Assembly (NCBI RefSeq): GCF_038396675.1
Contig: NC_088931.1
Span: 73,045,001-73,109,000 of the forward strand
Reading direction: 5' to 3'
Source of the DNA: Hydra vulgaris
Lineage: Eukaryota > Cnidaria > Hydrozoa > Anthoathecata > Hydridae
Length of the DNA stretch: 64,000 nucleotides
Shown: piece by piece, positions 11,245-22,505 of the stretch
Numbering within the stretch: position 1 is the stretch's first letter
Layout: each line of letters starts with the position of its first letter
Notes under the pieces: model-generated
Database searches by the model: none
What the model was told of the DNA's origin: nothing
What the model saw: the letters and a program-made list of their open reading frames with translations, nothing else
Made by a program: the position numbers and the translations under genes

Positions 11245-11830
11245 TTAAGGTGAAACAGGTTTGAGGACAGATCCAAATGCTGGAAAAATTCTTGTTCCGA
11301 AGACAAAAACAGCCCATTACCCTGCGCCATCATGCGACAATTCAATATATACTGTCCTGTTTTGTAGACCAGCAAATGACCAGTTTCTACCTCATTTGTT
11401 ATCTATAAAATCCTCCACCTTTATGATGCATTATGTAAAATGGACCAGAAAATGCAATGTACGGTTCAGCAGGTTAGATTGAGAACTATCTTTTCAAAAG
11501 TTGGATTGACAGGTTTATTATATATGTAAAGAATTTAGAAAAGTCTGTTTTACTACTGTGTGACGGACATAATACCCATTTAACATATTCTACTGTTAAA
11601 AAAGCTAAAGATAATCATATAATTTTACTTTTGTTTACCTCTAAATACAAGTTATGCGTTACAACCTTTTGATATTGATTATTTTGCTCCATTAAAATGC
11701 CATTAAAAGAAGATACTTAAAAATTTGATAAGAGAAAGCAGACATAAAAATGTTAATAGTCTGTATTTTCAACTTTGCTAAATTCTCTTGCAAGTAAGAT
11801 ATATGGTCAATTTTTGAAAAGCAGTTTCAA
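11245..11830 (+). pseudogene. pogo/Tigger-type transposase relic
   Basis: Open from NETGLRTDPNAGKILVPK (about 11250). After a frame change it reads SVLLLCDGHNTHLTYSTVKK (about 11545), then a leucine-rich LPPN-like block, QPFDIDYFAPLK and WKKILKNLIRES (about 11660-11745). The LCDGHNTH block holds the second catalytic Asp and QPFDIDYF the third Asp of the pogo DDD triad; the first is probably the lost MDE-type Asp at NETG. The N-terminal HTH is absent and several indels occur. The fragment lies inside a LINE relic. It is distinct from the nearly intact pogo at 43990, as the residues around the Asp differ (CDGHNTH against LDGHVTH). Confidence 0.7.
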
Positions 11831-12080
11831 TCAGGGCCGTCCCGAGGGGGGAGGGCTCTAGGGGTGTCTAGTTCCAACAGGAAATTAGGAAATTAATTAG
11901 TTAACAAATTTGGACCCTGGTGTCGGCAAAATTGGATTTGTAGTTAGCAATCAGCAGATGTTAGCCAACGAGGATTTTTTTTTTTTTAAGATTTTAGTCA
12001 ACAAAAAATTGTTTTTAGGCCTTACTTAGCGAAAAATAGATATGTCACTCCCCTTTAAAATCTCTTTGGCACGGCCATCT
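11826..12080. mobile_element. Possible hAT-type MITE (CAGGGCCGTCC end)
   Basis: Begins CAGGGCCGTCCCGAGGGG and ends near GGCACGGCCATC, so the outer words CAGGGCCGTCC and GGCACGGCC are loosely inverted. The GC-rich ends and non-coding AT-rich interior fit a small hAT-like MITE. The inverted match is only about 9 of 13 and no clear duplication is visible. Confidence 0.35.
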
Positions 12081-12399
12081 TTTTGATGGTAGTGGTATTT
12101 ACCTTATTGATAAATCAAAACCTATGGTGAAACTAGCGAATATCCAACAAACTGCCACGAACTAGATAATTTTAAGGAAAAAAAAATCATGTTGGAAAAA
12201 GTCTTACAGAGAGCAATCGAGATTGTACTTGTACTTACTCCAAGTAAACATTGACAGCACTCGCAAAAGCAAAAAAAACGTAGAAATTTTCCCTTTTTTT
12301 TGCCTAGATACGTATCCAGGTAAAAAATTCTACTGATCACGTAATCTTACATATTGTTCATATAATATTTAAAAAATTTGTTGAAAAAAAAATACTTTG

Positions 12400-13150
12400 G
12401 GTGTCTTCATGGATCTAAGTAAGGCCTTTGATACAGTTGATACATATAATTATTTTGCCCAAACTCGAAATCTATGGCATCAAAAAATCAAACTTGGCTT
12501 GGTTTAAAAGTTATTTGTCTGACGGGAAGCAATTTATTTCCTACCATGATGGAAAAGCAGACAACATGAACATTACATGAGATGTTCCCCAGGGATAAAT
12601 TCTAGGACCACTTTTGTTTCTAATTTATGTTAATGATTTATATAAAATTTTTTATATTTTAAACACAGTTTTATTTGCCAATGATACTAATTTGTTTTAT
12701 TCTAATAAAGATATTAATATTTTATTTTTAACAGTTAACAAAGAACTTGATCAACTAACCCAATGGTTTAAGTCCAATAAAATATCTCTAAATATTACTA
12801 AAACTAAATAAACATTATTCAATAGTGCCTATAAAAAAGTATACCATTGAAACTTCTGAACCTTTTGATTGATAATAATACAATAAAAAGGGGAAATGTT
12901 ATTAAGGCTTGTAGACGTAATTCTTGATGAAAACATTATATGGAGAAAATATATAAATGTAATGAAAATAAAATTTCAAAAAATATTGGTTATCGTACAA
13001 AGCTAAACAATTTTTAAACCAATCTTGTTTGAAATGCATATATTTTTCATTTTTACATTGTTACCTAAATTATCCAAAGATTGCTTGGTGCAGCACTAAC
13101 GTTACAAAAGTAAACTTTCTGCAAACCAAAACATGCTACTAGTGTTATTA
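12400..13150 (+). pseudogene. LINE reverse transcriptase relic
   Basis: MDLSKAFDTVDT (motif A, about 12410), a motif B remnant (near the cccagggataaa at 12590), then LFANDTNLFYSN with motif C reading ANDT in place of ADDT (about 12675), LTQWFKSNKISLNITKTK (about 12757) and YKSKLSANQN (about 13105). This is CR1/Jockey-type and similar to the LINE at 26030. The N instead of D in the catalytic pair would abolish activity, and stops and frameshifts are frequent. It may be the RT half of the LINE whose ORF1 and endonuclease relics lie at 8975-10790. Confidence 0.7.
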
Positions 13151-13189
13151 CTAATAAAAATCGATTACAGTTAAAACTTCATGTTTTGC

Positions 13190-13735
13190 AGTACTTGATA
13201 GTATAATAAAGCAGTTAACTGAAAGCATTGAAAATCTTAAGAATGTTGCAGAAGAGTTTAACTTGTAACGGCTGAAGCATTTCGGGATATGACCGCAGAT
13301 CAATAAAAAAAGCAAGTCTATAATCAAAAAATATTCGGATACCGATGAAGAGCAATTAAAAATTGAAAAGAAATGTTTCAGATACCAAATTGCAACCATT
13401 ATATAAGATAAATTTATTCGTGAAAAATGCCATCTGGAATTGTTATATTTTAGAAGAATGAGAACTGCAAGATTTATACACAAACATAACAAAAAATTTA
13501 CGGTTGTTTCTAACATTACCAGTAACTGTAGCTACGAGTGAAAGAAGTTTTAGCAAATTGAAACTAATCAAAAACTATCTTTCAATTATCAAAGTCTATT
13601 GTTTTTGTCAATTCCATTTCAATAGGAAGAAGTGCTAGTGAAGATGTCCGTTCTTGGCCAGATGTCGATCGTATAGATCAAAAAAATTTTCCAATAATAA
13701 GGCACGGAAAGTTAAATTTATTTACTAATGTTTTT
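13190..13735 (+). pseudogene. ZMYM1-like hAT transposase C-terminus relic
   Basis: The segment SIIKQLTESIENLKNVAEEF (13199) leads to KKYSDTDEEQLKIE (about 13340), then LPVTVATSERSFSKLKLIKN (from 13518). The SERSFSKLK-type block is the C-terminal hAT dimerisation signature of ZMYM1-like (DUF4371 family) transposases. Two or more frameshifts and a stop are present, and the N-terminal TTF/DUF4371 part is missing. The same signature recurs at 16580 (minus strand), 42860 and 48290, marking four separate copies of this family. Confidence 0.75.
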
Positions 13736-13739
13736 TTTA

Positions 13740-14377
13740 GTAATATAGATAACTAATGTACTAAATGTAATATTTTATATAAAAAAGTATTGATAGCAAT
13801 AAAAATTTTTTTGAAATTACATATTGTTTTTTCCTGTATTTGTTTCCATCTTTTTTTGTCATGCACATTTCGAAAAAAAACTTTAGTTTTGGCGTAAAAG
13901 AGCGCCAAAGTATGTATTTGCGAAAGGTGCCAAAACCCAAGCTACATCTTTGCGGATGATTGGAATTTTATCTTTTATTTTTGTTTTAATATTTTTATTT
14001 TTTTATTTTTTTATATATGTGTATGTGTGAATGTGTATAAGCATTCACTTTTTAAATTTTTTCCTTCTTTTACTATAAATCTATTTCTTATTATCTTGCA
14101 TTAAATAATTAGGCGAACAAAATATCTAGTATTAATAAAAACTAAAAATACATTTTTTTTTAAACAGTTTATTTACTCACCTATATAAATATAACAAGGT
14201 ATAGAAAAGTTTTTTTTGTTTGTTTGTTTGTTTTTGGTTTGTTAGTTATTTTTCATTTAAGTATATTTTTAGTAAATTTTAACGGTACTAAAAAACAATT
14301 TTATTTTTTGATCTTTGTATTTTAGGTTACATGGTTTTTATAAGCTATGTATCTTACAGTAAATATTTCGGGGCTTA
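13740..14377. other. AT-rich stretch, nothing recognised
   Basis: Poly-T, TTTTTATTTTTTTATT and (GTTT)n microtracts. No coding signal. Confidence 0.4.
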
Positions 14378-14543
14378 GGGGTCGTCCATAAATTATGCCA
14401 CGCAATTTTTGACTGTTTTTGACCTCTCCTCCCTCCCTCTTCGGCATAAAATCGTAACACTTAAGAAGCAAGTTTTGTATAAGTCGTCACAAAACCACCA
14501 ACCCCCTCCCCCTTATAGCGTGACGTAATTTATGGACGACCCC
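14378..14543. mobile_element. PIF/Harbinger-type MITE with TTA duplications
   Basis: A 166-bp element with terminal inverted repeats starting GGGGTCGTCCATAAATTA (14378) and ending in the reverse complement (to 14543), at least 26 bp with three mismatches. TTA precedes (14375-14377) and follows (14544-14546), the 3-bp duplication expected for PIF/Harbinger. The interior is non-coding. Elements with this end sequence are known to me from several animal genomes. Confidence 0.88.
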
Positions 14544-14889
14544 TTAGTAATAAGAGAACTACAGTCTTCATTTTGCCGAGGCCATTTAAATCTTTTATTC
14601 ATATACGTTGTAATTGTTAATATTCTTTAACGGCAAAAAATACATATAAAAAAAAAATTTGTAAAATGCGGAAAATTTCAACTGGTAAATTCCGAGAATA
14701 AATTGCAGAACTAGGGTTAGAGTTTTTGTAAATACATCAACTTATTTAGGGAAAACATGTAAAAAAAATAATGCTACATTGGCTGAGGGTCTGGTTTTGC
14801 GCAGCGAATGGGCTAGGGTTAGGAGAAATTTTCCGCAATTTAATCCTGCATTTTACACATTAAAAATTTTCGCATTTCCTAATTTTACC

Positions 14890-16390
14890 GATGTCTCGAA
14901 TACCATATTGTGATATAAAATTTCCTGACTCTTTTGGTATCTCAGCAGAACATTTGAAATACGCAAATTGTGATACTTTAGTAAAATGGCTCATCAAATT
15001 TTTTAATTACTCCATTCATTATGGATGGACACCAATATCAGTGTCGACGTCGATTATTGTACACCTTGTTAAATCGTACAAATAATCTTTAGAAAGCCCG
15101 AGCAACTATCGCAGTATTAGCATTAAACCAATTTTTACAAAAGTTCTAGAGTACCTAATCCTCATTATATGTTCGGATATTAGAGATACTCACCCCCTAC
15201 AATTTGGATTCAATGCTAACAGTTCAACGCTACATGCTGAATTTCTAACTAGCGAAACAATTAAACATTACAACAATTCCCCTGTGTATTTATGCTCTCT
15301 AGATGCAGAAACAGCTTTTGATAGCTGTAACTGGGATATTCTATTTGATAAATTATATTTCGATAAAAAATTGCCACTCTGTAGAGTTAACACTATCTCT
15401 TTGTTATATAACAATAGTAGTGCAACAGTCTCATATCAAGGTTGTAAATCAAACTCTTTTCTTCTAAAGCAAGGAGTAAGATAAGAATCAATTCTTTCTT
15501 CTCACCTCTATAACATTTACACTGAAAGTCTTCTTGAATCTATTAAAAATCAAGGTATTGTCGACACCTATATACGGTAACTTTACTGGTGTGGTAGCAT
15601 ATGCGTATAATATCATACTTTTAAGTTCTACTCTTTCTGGTCTCAAAATGCTGATAAAAACATGAAATATTTACAGTAATTTAAATTTTATTAAAACAAA
15701 TGCCGAAAAAGCTGAGTTCTTGATTTCAGGTTATGCACAAATACAAACCAATACGATAACGACTTCTAGTTATAAAAAAAATCTTCAGAATAAACCTTGA
15801 CATCTGGAATTCACATAGGGTGCTAAACATTCAATTTTTGCTTCAGTCAGTTTTTAAAATGTTGATGAAAAAATCTCAAACTTTAGAGCTGTTGCTCAAA
15901 CTCTTATTCAATCTGAAATCCGGTTTGCCCACTCAAGTTCTATTTCCTATATACATAAATTATTGGCAGTCCCTACCTTAACTTATGGTATGGAGCTATG
16001 TGAAAATAATTCTGCTATGATGAAAAAGCTAAATTTAATTGGAAGGAGTGTGGTGAAATCGCTTGTAAATGTTTTGAAATACAGTAAAAACTATAAAAAT
16101 TTACTATTTAAAATCCAGGAAATTTCAAAAAGCATTCAACAAAAAAATTAAACTTGTTCCTTCGTCTTCTTAATAATAAAACAACTGCAGACATTTTTTC
16201 ACAACTGAAACACACTTCATTTCAATATTCGTTTGTTGGCGACATCCAGGATCTATGCCGTATTCAGATTTTAAATTTTCAAAATTGAATTTGCAAACTT
16301 TGAAGTATGCAATAGGGTGCTGGAATGCAAAAGAACAAAGAGGTATTTTTAAACAAATTCTGGACGAAAAAGTTTTTAAGTGAAAATCAC
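14890..16390 (+). pseudogene. LINE reverse transcriptase relic of a second type
   Basis: Blocks in order: FGISAEHLKYANCDTLVKWL (14937), a YR-I-sI-KP block (about 15107), LDAETAFDSCNWDILFDKLY (15299; motif A), LLKQGVR (15462; motif B), and VAYAYNIIL at about 15594, where the catalytic YADD reads YAYN. Then PTLTYGMELCENNSAMM (15969) and NYKNLLFKIQE (16088). Motif A and the C-terminal region differ clearly from the CR1-like copies at 8010, 12400 and 26030, so it is another LINE clade. Loss of both catalytic Asp residues plus stops show it is dead. A short stretch at 16155-16395 continues the C-terminus. Confidence 0.7.
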
Positions 16391-16579
16391 GAGAAATAAC
16401 TTTCTTATTTATTTTTTTTACCTTGTAAATTACATTAGGTGTTAAATATATGAAATAATAATAATTATTTAAATCTTTATTAACACTAATTCAAATACAC
16501 TAATTTAAATCCTGATTGATTTGCAGTAAAAAACGTAGCATTGGAGAGTTAATAAAATTACAATTTTTTATATAAATAT

Positions 16580-17256
16580 TTTTCTTGCTTTATTTTTTGC
16601 AAATCCATCAATAAATTTATCCGTATTAATGCGATTAAGAAAATCTTTTTCTATATACAGTTTTGCCATGTCATTTAATATACCCCCATACTGCCTCTTA
16701 AAGTTTCGGGACCAATAATGGTCTTTCTCCTAATGCAATAGTTAACGGAATAGTTCTAAACATTTTTAACAACACTTTAACATTTGAAAATGCAGAAAAT
16801 ATTTCTTTTGTAGTTTTGTGAATCTCAGCTATAATTTTTATGGTGTTTTAATTTTTTTCCACAAACAACAAAAACTGTTCAAACTCATCTTTGCGTATAG
16901 CTGTCATCTTCGCATATAGCTATGTTAAACTCCTTACTGTCAGTTAATGCAAACTCATTTATCACTACGTAAATATCCACTATTTTGTTTTTAGATTTCT
17001 GTTTTTACTCTTTGGATACTTCTGAATAAAACAATATACTGAAAGGCTTTACAATCACTTCATATGTTTGAGCTCTTAAAGATAGCTCTGATTTTAATTT
17101 ATTACTATTATGATACACAACATAAAACAAGTTTAAAATATTCTCTTACTATAAAGATTTTATTGTTTTCATCAAAAAATAGCTTCCTCTTTTGCTGTTT
17201 GCATGATTGGTCCTCTTCCATATTGAATAAAAGATCTTTTTTATGTTTTTAAAGTC
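16580..17256 (-). pseudogene. ZMYM1-like hAT relic, C-terminal part (split gene)
   Basis: On the minus strand, GRGPIMQTAKEE (about 17220), KDEFEQFLLFVEKN (about 16895) and FSNVKVLLKMFRTIPLTIA (about 16790) lead into a damaged dimerisation block. This is the C-terminal part of a ZMYM1-like hAT transposase. The gene's upstream half lies at 20050-20620 on the same strand, separated by the TTAA transposon at 17261. Removing that element and one TTAA copy makes the two halves adjacent. Multiple stops are present. Confidence 0.6.
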
Positions 17257-17260
17257 TTAA

Positions 17261-20045
17261 GGTGGCACACAACTGAAAAAAAGCAAGTTTTTTGAAAAAA
17301 ATCAATTTTTAGATTTTTGGGTATTTTGATTCTATAACCATTCCTTGAACATATAAAAAAAAAATTAGTCTCAAAAATGATATAAAAGTTGATTTAATAT
17401 CATTTTAGTAGATGACACTTGAAAATAAATTCCCTAACAACGCCTTAGCAACCATCAGTCATAGGAGTTTTTCTGAATTCAAAACAGTAAAACACCATCA
17501 CAAACTTGGTTTTAATTTGTTATACGCAGACTCTTGTTAGTTTTCAGTTTTAAAAGTCATAATTCAAAATTTTATTTACGAACAAGAGTGTTTTTAATCT
17601 GTTAATGTTAGTCTTTTATACTGTAACTTTTCTCTCATTTTATACCAAATAATTTAAAAATTGATTTCAATTTAGTTGGAATAAAGTTGTTTTTAAATGA
17701 ATAAACAAGGAAATAAAACTAAACAAAATTTATCAAGAAGGATAAAACGAAAATGGAATGGTGTTGTTGGAAATAAAAAATCATCTTCTTCTTACATCTT
17801 ATCATCGACGATGACATCGTCCACAACTCAAGCAGCAAGTAGCTGTTCTAGTGAAAGGAAAATCAAACCCAACTACTCGAATACATTTGATTCTGGAAAA
17901 GATAACTATTTTGTTTTTATTAATTTTTCAATTCTTAAAGAACTTATAGCTAAAACTGCATGCAACAACTGCTTTCAGCCATTACTTTTAACAGATGTTG
18001 ATTCCAGTAGAAAAGGATTTGCACATTTGTTTCAATTAAAATGTGAACACTGTGATTATGTTAAAAGATTTAATTCATCAAACAAATCAATAAATGCTAA
18101 ATTTGATGCAGTAACAGCTAACTCACCATATGATGTTAATATTCGTGCAATAATAGCTTTTCGAGAAGTAGGCTGTGGTTATGGAGCTATAAAAACATTT
18201 TCATCTTGCATGAACTTAAAATGTATATCTGAAAATGGATTTCAAAAATTAAACAAAACTATTATGGTAGCTTATAAAAGTGCTTCAGAGAAAAGTATGT
18301 TATTAGCGACTAAGGACTCTAAAAAAGTTGACATTGCTCAGGATATACTATGTGTAAGAGTTTCAATTGATGGTACATGGCAGAAATGCGGTCACAATTC
18401 ATTGCACGGTGTAGTTACTGCGATTTCTGGGGATAAATGCATTGATATTGAAGTTTTGTCTAAGTACTGCATGGGCTGTAAAATGTGGAACAGTAAAAAA
18501 GGAACTCCAGAATATCAGTGTTGGATAATTGATCATCAATGTGAAATAAATCACAAATCTTCGTCTGGAAGTATGGAGTCTGCAGGAGCAGTAACAATTT
18601 TTAATCGCTCGGTTAAAAAAAATAATCTAATTTATAAAGAGTTTCTAGGTGATGGAGACACTTCTTCATTCAAAGATGTCAAAAACTCAAACCCTTACCA
18701 GGATTTTGACATCACTCCAATAAAACTTGAATGTGTAGGTCATGTGCAAAAAAGATTGGGTACACGACTTAGAAATTTAGTCAAAGCACACAAAGGCACT
18801 AAAACACCTTTATCAGGTAGAGGTAACCTAACAGAAAAATGTATAAATTCTATGCAAAACTATTATGGCATGGCCATTCGTCAAAATGTCAACAACTTGT
18901 ATGCTATGAAAAAGGCAGTTTATGCTATTTTATTTCATTTTACCAACTTTGAAAACCAGCAAATGCAACATCAGTTTTGCCCAAGAGGATTGGCAAGTTG
19001 GTGTAAATATTGGGCTCTAAATAATACAAATTACAAATCAAAATCATGTATACCTATCTGGATTAAGAATCTTATTTTACCAATCATCAAGGATCTTCAG
19101 GCTGATGATCTTCTAATTAAATGTTTGCATGGAACGACGCAAAATGCCAATGAAGCATTAAATTCTATTATATGGTCTCGCGTACCAAAGCACACATTTG
19201 TTAGTAAGTCTACAATTGAAATGGGAACATACTCAGCAGTGCTGCATTATAATGATGGTGCTAATGGTGTATTAGAAGTTTTAAAATACTTTGGTTTGAG
19301 TGGAATTGTTACATTAGCTTCGTCAAGTAAAGTTGACAAAACCAGAATTCGACATATGAAGTCAAAGTCAACGGATAAAAGTAAAATGCAGAGAAAAAAA
19401 ATAAGAGCAGTTAAAAAAGGTTTCATAGACGATCAGCAAATAAAAGAAACAACTGATAGTTACATCTCTGGTGGATTTTGATAATTTTTATGTTGTTATA
19501 TATTTTTTTCTTATTTTTGCTTTTTTCTCAATATGTATTTTTTTAAACTTTGAAACACATTTTCTCATTAACAAAACAGAATTACATAATACAATTTTCA
19601 GGATTTGTTTATCATAATATAATACTTCATTTAACCCTCAGAATTTTCATAAAAAGTTATAGAAAGTGAAATATTGATGTTTATAGTGCTGAATTTATTG
19701 ATATTTCATATATATATTAGGTGATTTTGTTAGAAATGCAATATTTCATGAAATAATTTAAATTATAAAAATTCCCACGGTCAAACAGGGTGAAATATGA
19801 TTAGGAAGCTATGTTCAAAATTTTAGTTTCAGTAGTTGAGGCAAAATTAAGTTATTAGGTTTTGAAGATTTACTAAAAACACATGTTTTACAACCCATTT
19901 TTGGCCATTATGGATAATAAAATTAATTAAAAAAAAAAATTATCTGTTTTTTATTTTATTTTAATATAAAATAATTGTCATTAAAAAAATAAAAATCAAA
20001 ATTTTGATTATTTACAAAAAAACTTGTTTTCAGTTGTGTGCCACC
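17261..20045 (+). mobile_element. Intact TTAA-flanked DNA transposon (Kolobok-like)
   Basis: A 2785-bp element bounded by TTAA on both sides (17257-17260 and 20046-20049). The inverted termini are GGTGGCACACAACTGAAAA on the left and its reverse complement on the right. The match then continues less exactly (AGCAAGTTTTTTG against CAAGTTTTTTTG). It carries one uninterrupted transposase gene (17697-19481). TTAA duplications are typical of Kolobok and piggyBac; the transposase is not piggyBac-like, so Kolobok is favoured. It is inserted in a minus-strand hAT relic and is the best preserved DNA transposon here. Confidence 0.9.
17697..19481 (+). CDS. Mutator-like/Kolobok-type DDE transposase, intact
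   Basis: A 594-residue protein with no stop or frameshift. It should cut and rejoin transposon ends in the nucleus. A basic, Ser/Thr-rich leader (residues 1-60) is followed by two C-x2-C pairs (C89/C92 and C116/C119) that could bind zinc. Then come SIDGTWQK with D225, FLGDGDTSSF with D319 and D321, ECVGHVQKRLGTRLR, QNYYGMAIRQN and QNANEALNSIIW with E485. This order matches the family I know as the Mutator-like transposase domain (Pfam PF20700). D225, D319 or D321, and E485 are the likely triad (inference). The C-terminus is basic. The start chosen is the first ATG, 436 bp inside the left terminus. No intron is needed. It may still be active. Confidence 0.92.
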   Translation: MNKQGNKTKQNLSRRIKRKWNGVVGNKKSSSSYILSSTMTSSTTQAASSCSSERKIKPNYSNTFDSGKDNYFVFINFSILKELIAKTACNNCFQPLLLTDVDSSRKGFAHLFQLKCEHCDYVKRFNSSNKSINAKFDAVTANSPYDVNIRAIIAFREVGCGYGAIKTFSSCMNLKCISENGFQKLNKTIMVAYKSASEKSMLLATKDSKKVDIAQDILCVRVSIDGTWQKCGHNSLHGVVTAISGDKCIDIEVLSKYCMGCKMWNSKKGTPEYQCWIIDHQCEINHKSSSGSMESAGAVTIFNRSVKKNNLIYKEFLGDGDTSSFKDVKNSNPYQDFDITPIKLECVGHVQKRLGTRLRNLVKAHKGTKTPLSGRGNLTEKCINSMQNYYGMAIRQNVNNLYAMKKAVYAILFHFTNFENQQMQHQFCPRGLASWCKYWALNNTNYKSKSCIPIWIKNLILPIIKDLQADDLLIKCLHGTTQNANEALNSIIWSRVPKHTFVSKSTIEMGTYSAVLHYNDGANGVLEVLKYFGLSGIVTLASSSKVDKTRIRHMKSKSTDKSKMQRKKIRAVKKGFIDDQQIKETTDSYISGGF

Positions 20046-20049
20046 TTAA

Positions 20050-20620
20050 AGCCTGAAGGTATCAATAAAGGCTTCCAAAGAATTTAGTAATTCGGATCCT
20101 TTCTTTAAATCACATTTCTTTGGTTAAAGTGATTTAATTGAGGCACTTTATCCATTGCAAAATTGTGTTCCATATTACTGTCATTAAAACATTTTGTAGT
20201 TGTCCGTTTTATTCTGAAGTGACTTCTAACACGGCGACTTTTTTTTTCTTATTTTAAATCGAAAATTTCGTTTAACGCTTCTTTTATGCTATTGTAACTA
20301 AGTTTCACTTCATTCTAATCTTTTACTCAAAATTTAACTGTGAGGAAAGGTTCTTTTATTCAAAGTTTGCCAGCGACTTGTAGAAGATAAATAAAATGTA
20401 AATTAGTTTTAAACAAACATAAAATATTGAACTGCAGAACCAGTTTCTTTTGCAGCGGAATTTCTTACAAAATTTAGAGAATAATTAGCACATGAAACAA
20501 AAACTGCATTTTGGAATATTTTATACATGCTTGTAAACCAGAATATTTCCCTGACATATTTGCAGCATTATCAATATTTCTAATATTCTTCCGTTTTTCT
20601 ACGCTATATTGATATCTCTT
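20050..20620 (-). pseudogene. ZMYM1-like hAT relic, N-terminal part (split gene)
   Basis: Minus-strand blocks NIDNAANMSGKYSGLQACIK (about 20580-20520), VAGKL-IKEP (about 20370), KEALNEIFDLK (about 20290) and NFAMDKVPQLNHF (about 20165) resemble the DUF4371 / RNase H-like core of ZMYM1-like hAT transposases (family form: RGQGYDGAANMSGKY-G). Its C-terminal half lies at 16580-17256. Frame changes and stops are present. Confidence 0.6.
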
Positions 20621-21000
20621 CGTGTATGCTTGCCATACCAATAAACTTTTATTTTGGTAAAATGTTTTAAATATACTTATTAAAACTCTATAGTATTTGA
20701 GATTAAATGATTATAATAATAATAAAATTTAAAAGAATATATATTTATTGCCTTAGTGTATAACTGCAACACGACAAGAAAACAGTTCTATGAAGTATTT
20801 TCTATTTTTTTAGCATTTTATTAATTTCACTTGAGCACCGATAGTCAAGTAATGCCAAAAACTCGGCGACAGTATGATTTCAATATCAAATATGTATTAA
20901 TCCTAAACTGTTTTAAAGAAGGAACTTGTGTTTTTATACATTTATATATTCATTAAATCGATTGTGCTGATGTCGGCAGATTTGTACAAAGCAGCCGACG
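20620..21000. other. AT-rich stretch, nothing recognised
   Basis: No coding or repeat structure that I can support. Confidence 0.4.
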
Positions 21001-21375
21001 GCTTTCCGATAACCAGAGTTAATAATGCCGCCCGGCAGCAAAGTAACTTTCTGCCGAAAGGCCGACTTTTTAGGGAGGCGGAAGCTGTTAGCGGCGGCTC
21101 TCGATAATTTTTTAGCGGCAAAATGTTCTTACTTCCGCTTCCGGTGGCTTCCGCCTTTCTATTGGCGGCCGCAGCCAGTGTTTTTTTTAGAGGCTAAATG
21201 TTTTGGAGGCTGACGCCAATAGAGAGGCGGAAGCCAATGGTGGCCGCCTCCAGAAGAAATTATGGAGGCAAAGCCATTTGGAGGTCACCTCCAATTGCTT
21301 CTGCCTCCTAACTGGCTGCGGCCGTCTAATTGGAAGCGGAAATATTTGCCTACCGCCGGCAGATGTATTGAAAAA
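21000..21375. repeat. GC-rich dispersed repeat with internal palindromy
   Basis: An island of high GC in an AT-rich window, dominated by GGCGGAAGCC-like words and their complement. The left half (ggcttccgcctttctattggcgg region, about 21146) is inverted in the right half (gccaatagagaggcggaagcc, about 21214). A second, diverged copy lies in the opposite direction at 60440-60605, with shared words such as ttttagaggc, aaatgttttggaggc and ttcttacttccgc. Short open frames through it are not convincing genes. Confidence 0.8.
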
Positions 21376-22500
21376 TAATTGCTCGTTAGCTTTAAAGCAA
21401 TTAAATATTAACTAGAAACAAATGTTAAATACTTGACATCAAAGTTTTGTTTTATATGATTTATCAACTATTTAAAAAAAATTTTGAAAAAAAATTATAA
21501 TTTTGTCAGAGCGGTTGTTTTTCTATGACTAGAATTTTCTAGTAATAAATTAGTAACTTTTATTTCAAAACAAGTGTTAAACATTAAAAAATTTGTTTAC
21601 ATGCCTGAAGCAAAAAAGTCAAAAAAAAAACGTTCATGATAAATGATTAAATTGTCAGTTTTTGATCAATGTTTGATATTTTGTCGTCCTTACGTCGCGC
21701 TAAAACTTTAATTTTCGGACCATAACATTAAATTATTTATTTTAGTCATTATATACTGTAAAAATATTTGAAAAACAAAACATCTTTTAAGATTGTTAAA
21801 AATTTATAGAATTAATTTATTTTTGAATTGAACTTTTTCCAATAATCCAAACTTTAACAGAAAAAATTTTTTATTTGCAAGTAAAGATAAAATTTTTTGC
21901 TACAGAATTGAAAATGAAAAACGCGCTTAAGGGGCTGTGCATACGGATAAAAATCATCCCGCCTAACTGGGATAAAAAAACCAACTGAGATCCAGCCTCT
22001 TATATAATTTTAATATTGCGTTCGTATGTAAAATTATTATCCTGCCTAGGCGAGGTTTCGCCTATGAATCACCGGGTTCCCGCTAAGGCGAGGTAAAAAC
22101 TCTTCATATAAACACAAGCTAAAAATTCGGTTGCAAAAAAATTGACTTTCCAAAAAAAAATTATTTTTCGTAAAAGTTTTTATTATTGGAAAAAAATATA
22201 ATTCAAGCTGACATCAAATTAAACTAAATTTGTTAATTATTTATTTTTTAATTATTTTTACAATACAAAATGGTTATAATTAAGAATTTAAGGACAATAT
22301 TTAACCACAAAAAAAATAATTCAGATCTGTAACAAAAATTTAAAAACCACCATTTGATTCAAATTAGTTATTATATATCTTAAAACGTAAATATCGCTAA
22401 ATATCTAGATCTTCAAAAAAAAAAAACAGAAATTTGTTAAAATCATGTTAAAACAAAGCTTTAATAACTACACTTGCAACACGATTTTTGAAGTTATAGT
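21376..22500. other. AT-rich stretch with a small GC-richer block
   Basis: Mostly featureless. At 21930-22100 a GC-richer block with ggataaaaatcatcccgcc and the palindrome AGGCGAGGTTTCGCCT (about 22049) may be a small repeat. No coding signal. Confidence 0.35.
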
Positions 22501-22505
22501 AATGC

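Noticed and set aside
12122-12340. 72-codon minus-strand frame
   Set aside because: No recognisable domain; AT-rich composition typical of chance frames.
13151-13516. 121-codon minus-strand frame
   Set aside because: Opposite strand of the hAT C-terminal relic, whose plus-strand blocks are recognisable.
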